In this document: positions 59,661 through 64,000 of the stretch, one piece after another | Position numbering within the stretch: the stretch's first letter is position 1 | How the letters are laid out: each line of letters opens with the position of its first letter | Assembly (NCBI GenBank): GCA_023410875.1 | Contig: JAEYPH010000117.1 | Coordinates: forward strand, 1 to 64,000 | Length of the DNA: 64,000 nucleotides | Reading direction: 5' to 3' | DNA from: Bacillota bacterium | GTDB taxonomy: Bacteria; Bacillota; Clostridia; Christensenellales; UMGS416 | The notes under the pieces: generated by a model | The model's database searches: none | Told to the model about the DNA's origin: nothing | What the model saw: only the letters and a program-made list of their open reading frames with translations | Position numbers and translations under genes: made by a program

Positions 59661-62477
59661 ATGTCACACCTGAAACGACTGGAACAGATGGAGAAGGCCT
59701 GTCTGGCCGATTTTTCACTGACCATGCTGGGCGATCACCCCAGCTATTGGGGCAGCCGCGCCGTGCTGCAGATGGAATACGCGCACAAGCTTTCCCAGAG
59801 TGAAGGCGGGGCCCACGATGAGGTTGTGCATGCCGCCATCGACACGGCGTGGGCAGCCTTTCAGGGCGAAGGCGCGCTGACCCGTACCGCCTGCGAGGCC
59901 GTGGAGCAGGCTCTCACACCGTTGGTTGAGTTGGCCAAGGGCTACCGCCTGCTGTGCATAGGCCATGCCCACATCGACATGAACTGGATGTGGGGCTATG
60001 ACGAGACGGTCAGCATCACGCTGGACACCTTCCGCACCATGCTGGACTTGATGGACGAATACCCGGACTTCACCTATGCCCAGAGCCAGGCGTCCACCTA
60101 TCGCATCGTGGAGCAGCACGACCCGGCGCTGCTGCAGCGCATCAAGGCCCGCGTCCGGGAAGGCCGATGGGAGGTCGCGGCGTCCACATGGGTGGAGGCT
60201 GACCGCAACATGCCCAACATGGAGAGCATGGCCCGCCACTTCCTGTATACCAAGCAGTATCTGTCTCAACTGCTGGACATCGACCCGGCCAGCCTGAACC
60301 TGGACTATGAGCCGGACACCTTCGGCCACCACATCAACGTGCCCGAGGTGCTGTGCGATGGCGGCGTCAAGTATTATTACCACTGCCGCGGCTTCGAGGG
60401 CGAGGTGCTGTATAACTGGAAGGCGCCTTCGGGCCGTTCCATCCTGATGTTCCGCGAGCCCACGTGGTACAACTGGGGCATGGACGGCCGCTGCGCGCTG
60501 GAAGTGCCGGCCTTCTGCAAGAAGCACGGCCTGACCTCCATGCTGCGCGTGTACGGCGTGGGCGACCACGGCGGCGGCCCCACCCGGCGAGACATCGAGA
60601 AGATACTGGACATGAACCGCTGGCCGGTGTTCCCGGTTTTCGAGTTCTCCACCTACGGCGCGTTCTTCCGGGAGGCCGAGGCCAACCGTGACGCCTACGC
60701 CACCGTGGAAGGGGAGCTCAATTTCATCTTCGACGGCTGCTACACGACCCAGACCCGCCAGAAGAAGGGCAACCGCCTGGGTGAAGCTGCGCTGGCCGAC
60801 GCCGAGGGTGTCAGCGCCCTGACCCACGCCGCGCTGGGCACGCCCTATGCCGCGCCGGCCTTCGCCGACGCGTGGAAGAAAGTGCTGTTCAACCAGTTCC
60901 ACGACATCCTGCCCGGCAGCGGCGTTACGGAGACCCGCGAATATGCCATGGGCCAGTATCAGGAGGCCATGGCCACCGCCAACACCCAGCGCCAGCTGGC
61001 CGTGCGGGCGCTGTCCGCCGCGGGCGATACCTCTTCCTTTGCTGTGGACGAGGACACCAGCCGCACCCGCAGCGAGGGCGCCGGCGTGGGCTTCGGCCTG
61101 AGCGCCGGCCGCCTGGCCCAGGTGGGCCGCCACGCGGGGCTGCGCCGGCTGTTCACCGTGTACAACCCGCTGCCCTTCGCCCGTTGCGAGGCCGTGCCCG
61201 TGACCGTGTGGGACTGGTCGGGCGATCCTAAGCGCATGCGCTGGACCAATGCCCAGGGCCAGGCGCTGGAGCACCAGGTGACCGGCCACGGCAGGAACGA
61301 CTACTGGGGCCACTTCTACGCCGAGGCGCTGGTGCGCGCGGATGTGCCGGCCATGGGCTATACGACGATTGTGCTGGACGAAGCCGCGCCTGCCGATGTG
61401 GGGCCGGCCATCAGGGACCCTCGGGTGTTCCACCCGCAGGAGCTCGTGCTGCGCAACGAGTTCCTTTGCGCCCATGTGTGCCCGCAGGATGGGTTCATCT
61501 ATTCGCTGGTGGACCTGCGCACCGGCGCGCAATACGCGGCGCCGGGCAAGCCGCTGGGTGTGTTCCAGCGCATAGAGGAGGACACCAGCCGGGGCATGAG
61601 CGCGTGGGTTGTGGGGCAATACCGCAAGGTGGAAAGCCTGTGTGACAGCGTGCGCTTCACCGACGTGCAGGTGGGCGAGCATCTGCTGCGCCAGAGCGTG
61701 CGCTTTGAGAAGGACTTCGGCAACGACTCGCTGCTGACCGTCACCGTGTCGCTGGACCGCGGCGAGGCCATGCTGCGGCTGGACGCCACCGTGCGCTGGC
61801 AGGAGATCGGTACCCGGCAAACGGTTTATCCGCAACTGAATGTGCTTCTGCCGCTGAACTATGCCTGTGACAAGGTGCGCTATGACGTGCCCATGGGCGT
61901 CAGCGAGCGCCCCAAGCTGGACCACGACGTGCCTGCCCAGAGCTTCGGCGTGGCGCTGGCCCAGGGCGGCCGCTCGCTGATGCTGGTCAACGACAGCAAG
62001 TACGGCTATCGCGCGAGCAAGGAGGGTTTGTCGCTCACGTTGATCCGCTCCTCCGATGAGCCCGACCCGTGGCCGGAGGTTGGCGAGCACCGCATCCGCA
62101 TGGGCATCGCCCTGGTGGAGGACGACGCGGCGGCACAGGTGGCGCTGTCGCAGGCCTTCAACCACGGTCTTTCCGTGGCGGCGGCAAAGGCCCACGGCGG
62201 TACGCTGCCGGCCAGGGCTGCGCTGCTGGAGCTCAGCGGCGGCGTCGCTTTGTCCGCGGTGAAGCTCTCCGAGGATGGCGCCGGCCTGATCGTGCGCTAT
62301 TACGAGCTTCAGGGCAAGAGCGGCGAGGCGGAGCTCAAGTTCCATGGCGTGCCCAAGAGCGCCTGCGCGGTCAATGTGCTGGAGCAGCAGGTGGGCGGCG
62401 ACGTAACCGTGGAAGGCAATGCCGTGCGCTTTGGCTATCGGGCCAATGGTGTGGGGAGCATCAAGGTTCTGTTCTGA
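59661..62477 (+). CDS. GH38 alpha-mannosidase
   Basis: A 938-residue cytoplasmic alpha-mannosidase. The zinc site HAHID (His104, Asp106) lies in CIGHAHIDMNWMWGYDET. Nucleophile Asp219 sits in YEPDTFGHH. The later conserved NQFHDILPGSG (about residue 412) begins the central three-helix bundle. Large beta domains follow to the end. It removes alpha-mannose from N-glycan or mannan fragments. No signal peptide. GGAGGG lies 5-6 bases before the start. Functionally it complements the GH2 beta-mannosidase at 2-4.6 kb. Confidence 0.95.
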   Translation: MSHLKRLEQMEKACLADFSLTMLGDHPSYWGSRAVLQMEYAHKLSQSEGGAHDEVVHAAIDTAWAAFQGEGALTRTACEAVEQALTPLVELAKGYRLLCIGHAHIDMNWMWGYDETVSITLDTFRTMLDLMDEYPDFTYAQSQASTYRIVEQHDPALLQRIKARVREGRWEVAASTWVEADRNMPNMESMARHFLYTKQYLSQLLDIDPASLNLDYEPDTFGHHINVPEVLCDGGVKYYYHCRGFEGEVLYNWKAPSGRSILMFREPTWYNWGMDGRCALEVPAFCKKHGLTSMLRVYGVGDHGGGPTRRDIEKILDMNRWPVFPVFEFSTYGAFFREAEANRDAYATVEGELNFIFDGCYTTQTRQKKGNRLGEAALADAEGVSALTHAALGTPYAAPAFADAWKKVLFNQFHDILPGSGVTETREYAMGQYQEAMATANTQRQLAVRALSAAGDTSSFAVDEDTSRTRSEGAGVGFGLSAGRLAQVGRHAGLRRLFTVYNPLPFARCEAVPVTVWDWSGDPKRMRWTNAQGQALEHQVTGHGRNDYWGHFYAEALVRADVPAMGYTTIVLDEAAPADVGPAIRDPRVFHPQELVLRNEFLCAHVCPQDGFIYSLVDLRTGAQYAAPGKPLGVFQRIEEDTSRGMSAWVVGQYRKVESLCDSVRFTDVQVGEHLLRQSVRFEKDFGNDSLLTVTVSLDRGEAMLRLDATVRWQEIGTRQTVYPQLNVLLPLNYACDKVRYDVPMGVSERPKLDHDVPAQSFGVALAQGGRSLMLVNDSKYGYRASKEGLSLTLIRSSDEPDPWPEVGEHRIRMGIALVEDDAAAQVALSQAFNHGLSVAAAKAHGGTLPARAALLELSGGVALSAVKLSEDGAGLIVRYYELQGKSGEAELKFHGVPKSACAVNVLEQQVGGDVTVEGNAVRFGYRANGVGSIKVLF

Positions 62478-62497
62478 TCGTCAAAGGGTAAAGCAAA

Positions 62498-62520
62498 GGC
62501 GCGGCCGGTTCGGTCGCGCC
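62498..62520 (+). terminator. weak terminator-like hairpin
   Basis: Stem GGCGCGGCC / GGTCGCGCC (one G-T pair), loop GGTTC, followed only by CTTCGT. It lies between convergent genes. Confidence 0.5.
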
Positions 62521-62533
62521 CTTCGTGTAGCTG

Positions 62534-63265
62534 TTACGGCTTGCGGGCGCAAAAAGACGCGCCCCTTACGATTTGTTCGTTGACGGTCTCCAGTTCGAAC
62601 CAATCCATGGTGAATCCGGCGGCGGTCAGCTCCCGCAGGTAGCCTTCGCGGCTGCGGGGGCGGGCAGCCAGCAGCGGCACCCAGACTTCCACATCGCCGC
62701 TGGGGCCTTGCGCGGTTCGCGCTTCCGGCGTGTCCAAATCCAGGTTGTACATCTGTTTCCACTGCTCTACGCTGTCCACCGTGCCTTCCCAGGCCTCCGC
62801 CCCATAGCTCTCCCGGAAGAACAGCATCGGCGCGCCGGGGGCCAGGCAGCCATGGGCGTTGCGCAGATAGGCCGCACGGTCAGCATCGGTGATCAGCATG
62901 TGCAGGCCCATGACGTCCAGCGCCGCGTCATAGGAGCCTTCCATGGCTTCCCGAACCATGTCCAGCCGCGAAACCGTAGCGTTGGGGCAGCCGGCCAGCG
63001 CTTCTCGCGCCCGTTCCAGCGCTGAGGGCGCGATATCCACGCCGTGGTAGACGCACCCCAACTGAGACAGGATCACGCCGGACGCGCCCTCGCCGCAGGC
63101 GAACTCGACGACGCGCTTGCCGGCCAGCCCATAGGCCGCGACCCAGCGCTCCAGCATGGCGCGCAGGGCCTCGTCCTCAGGCCCGTGGCCCCAGCGCACG
63201 GCGCCGGCAGCGTAGGCTTTGCGGTAGCGGTCCTCATAGGCCTCGTAGTAGAGCTTGTCTTCCAT
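62534..63265 (-). CDS. class I SAM-dependent methyltransferase
   Basis: A 243-residue methyltransferase with SAM motif I VVEFACGEGASGVIL (residues 52-66), GVDIAPSALERARE as motif II, and YDAALDVMGLHML as the motif-IV strand. Probably a small-molecule methyltransferase of the UbiE/Methyltransf_11 type; the substrate is unknown. The start has GGGAGG 6 bases upstream. It follows the helicase gene on the same strand but behind a terminator, so it is probably a separate unit. Confidence 0.9.
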   Translation of the reverse strand: MEDKLYYEAYEDRYRKAYAAGAVRWGHGPEDEALRAMLERWVAAYGLAGKRVVEFACGEGASGVILSQLGCVYHGVDIAPSALERAREALAGCPNATVSRLDMVREAMEGSYDAALDVMGLHMLITDADRAAYLRNAHGCLAPGAPMLFFRESYGAEAWEGTVDSVEQWKQMYNLDLDTPEARTAQGPSGDVEVWVPLLAARPRSREGYLRELTAAGFTMDWFELETVNEQIVRGASFCARKP

Positions 63266-63296
63266 GGCAGCCTCCCTTCACCTTGTCGTGAGACAC

Positions 63297-63324
63297 AAAA
63301 CCGCCCGGCAACGCGACGGGCGGT
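63297..63324 (-). terminator. rho-independent terminator of the helicase gene
   Basis: On the minus strand, stem ACCGCCCG / CGGGCGGT with a 9-base loop, followed by TTTTG. Confidence 0.88.
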
Positions 63325-63352
63325 CAAAAAGCGGGGTGATGTGTGCCGGCTC

Positions 63353-64000
63353 TCAGGCCTCGACCGTATTCACGGCCGGCTGTGGGGCGGCTTGTTGGTC
63401 CTTGGGCTTCCTGCGGCGGGGGCGGCGCTTGGCCTTGGGCTTGTCGGCCGGCGGGTTTTGCTGGTTTTGATCCTGCTGCGCGGTTTGCGCCGACGGCGCT
63501 GCCGCGTCGCCCTTCTCGTTGGTCAGCGTGACCTTGGTGTGGTGCTGGATGCGGGACATCGTCCGGGTGTCCTTCTTTTCCACCAGCGTGATGGCCTTGC
63601 CGGTTTTGCCCATGCGGCCGGTGCGCCCGATGCGGTGCACGTAGTGCTCGGCATTCTTGGGCACGTCATAGTTGAACACCACGTCCACGCCGGTGATGTC
63701 CAGCCCGCGGGAGGCCACGTCGGTGGCCACCAGCACGTTGAGCGCGCGCTCCTTGAACCGGGCCAGTATCATGTCGCGGCGGTACTGCTCCATGTCGCCG
63801 TGGATGCCCTCGGCGCGGATGCCGCGGCGCTTGAGCTTGCCAACCAGCTGATCCACCTTGATCTTGGTGTTGCAGAACACCAGCGCCAGGCCGGGCTTGT
63901 GCTGCAGAATCAGGTCTGCCAGATCGGTGCTCTTGCTCTGCTCGGTGGTCTCCATATAGCTCTGCTCAATGGTGTCTACCACGGGACGCTTAAGCTCGAT
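63353..64000 (-). CDS. DEAD-box RNA helicase, C-terminal part (cut by the window edge)
   Basis: The last 216 residues of an RNA helicase; the gene runs on beyond position 64000, so the ATPase core with the DEAD box is not visible. Helicase domain 2 motifs are present: LVFCNTKIKVDQL (motif IV), VLVATDVASRGLDI (motif V) and YVHRIGRTGRMG (motif VI). The basic, Gln/Pro-rich C-terminal tail (KPKAKRRPRRRKPK) would help RNA binding. Role probably in ribosome assembly or RNA turnover, as in CshA/DeaD. Confidence 0.93.
   Translation of the reverse strand: MELKRPVVDTIEQSYMETTEQSKSTDLADLILQHKPGLALVFCNTKIKVDQLVGKLKRRGIRAEGIHGDMEQYRRDMILARFKERALNVLVATDVASRGLDITGVDVVFNYDVPKNAEHYVHRIGRTGRMGKTGKAITLVEKKDTRTMSRIQHHTKVTLTNEKGDAAAPSAQTAQQDQNQQNPPADKPKAKRRPRRRKPKDQQAAPQPAVNTVEA

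Overview
This window looks like chromosomal DNA from an endospore-forming, GC-rich member of the Clostridia, probably a gut or rumen lineage. The basis is the gene content: a spore germinant-receptor operon (gerKA, gerKC, a small membrane gene, gerKB), spoIIP beside a DUF1614 membrane gene, a T-box leader on ileS, Rrf2/CymR-type sulfur regulators, many intracellular glycoside hydrolases, and dispersed hairpin repeats of the kind common in Clostridia. The species cannot be named from the sequence alone.

Layout. 1-350: tRNA-Ser(GGA) and a second copy of its 3' end. 0.6-4.6 kb: an AraC regulator with two DNA-binding domains, divergent from a GH2 beta-mannosidase. 4.9-14 kb: a sulfur amino-acid block (metY, metA, cysK and three Rrf2 regulators), interrupted by a methanol corrinoid methyltransferase gene (mtaB), an orphan larE and a frameshifted Xre-type regulator. 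14-19.4 kb: a TIM-barrel isomerase, DAHP synthase, a pseudouridine synthase, a GH32 beta-fructosidase and a PfkB sugar kinase. 19.5-25.3 kb: a thymidylate-synthase-like gene, an oxidoreductase/isomerase pair, and an operon of PHP, P-loop and URO-D genes.

25.3-29.5 kb is the most unusual region: an AT-rich island of small unrecognised genes around a protein with two tandem Imm53 immunity domains. Decayed copies of the 3' ends of the two bordering housekeeping-type genes (URO-D and hemerythrin) lie between the cassettes. I read this as a growing array of polymorphic-toxin immunity genes built by repeated insertion with duplication of the neighbouring gene ends.

29.5-44.9 kb: hemerythrin, GH43, an ArsR-like regulator with an MFS transporter, an HD protein, sporulation genes, a very large MerR-type protein with a textbook MerR promoter and a downstream partner, a heterodimeric ABC exporter, an RNA methyltransferase and a nitroreductase. 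45-52.4 kb: a small AT-rich gene, then a minus-strand run from the T-box: ileS, GH28, an rRNA methyltransferase-like gene, a pseudouridine synthase and fosX. 52.6-64 kb: corA, the ger operon, bcp, a conserved clostridial gene with an apparent ATC start, a GH38 alpha-mannosidase, a methyltransferase and the end of a DEAD-box helicase gene.

The beta-mannosidase, alpha-mannosidase, GH32, GH43 and GH28 enzymes lack visible signal peptides and have few neighbouring transporters, suggesting the cell imports oligosaccharides from N-glycans, mannans, fructans, xylans and pectin and finishes degrading them in the cytoplasm. A 55-60 bp hairpin repeat occurs three times (12.3, 20.3 and 52.5 kb).
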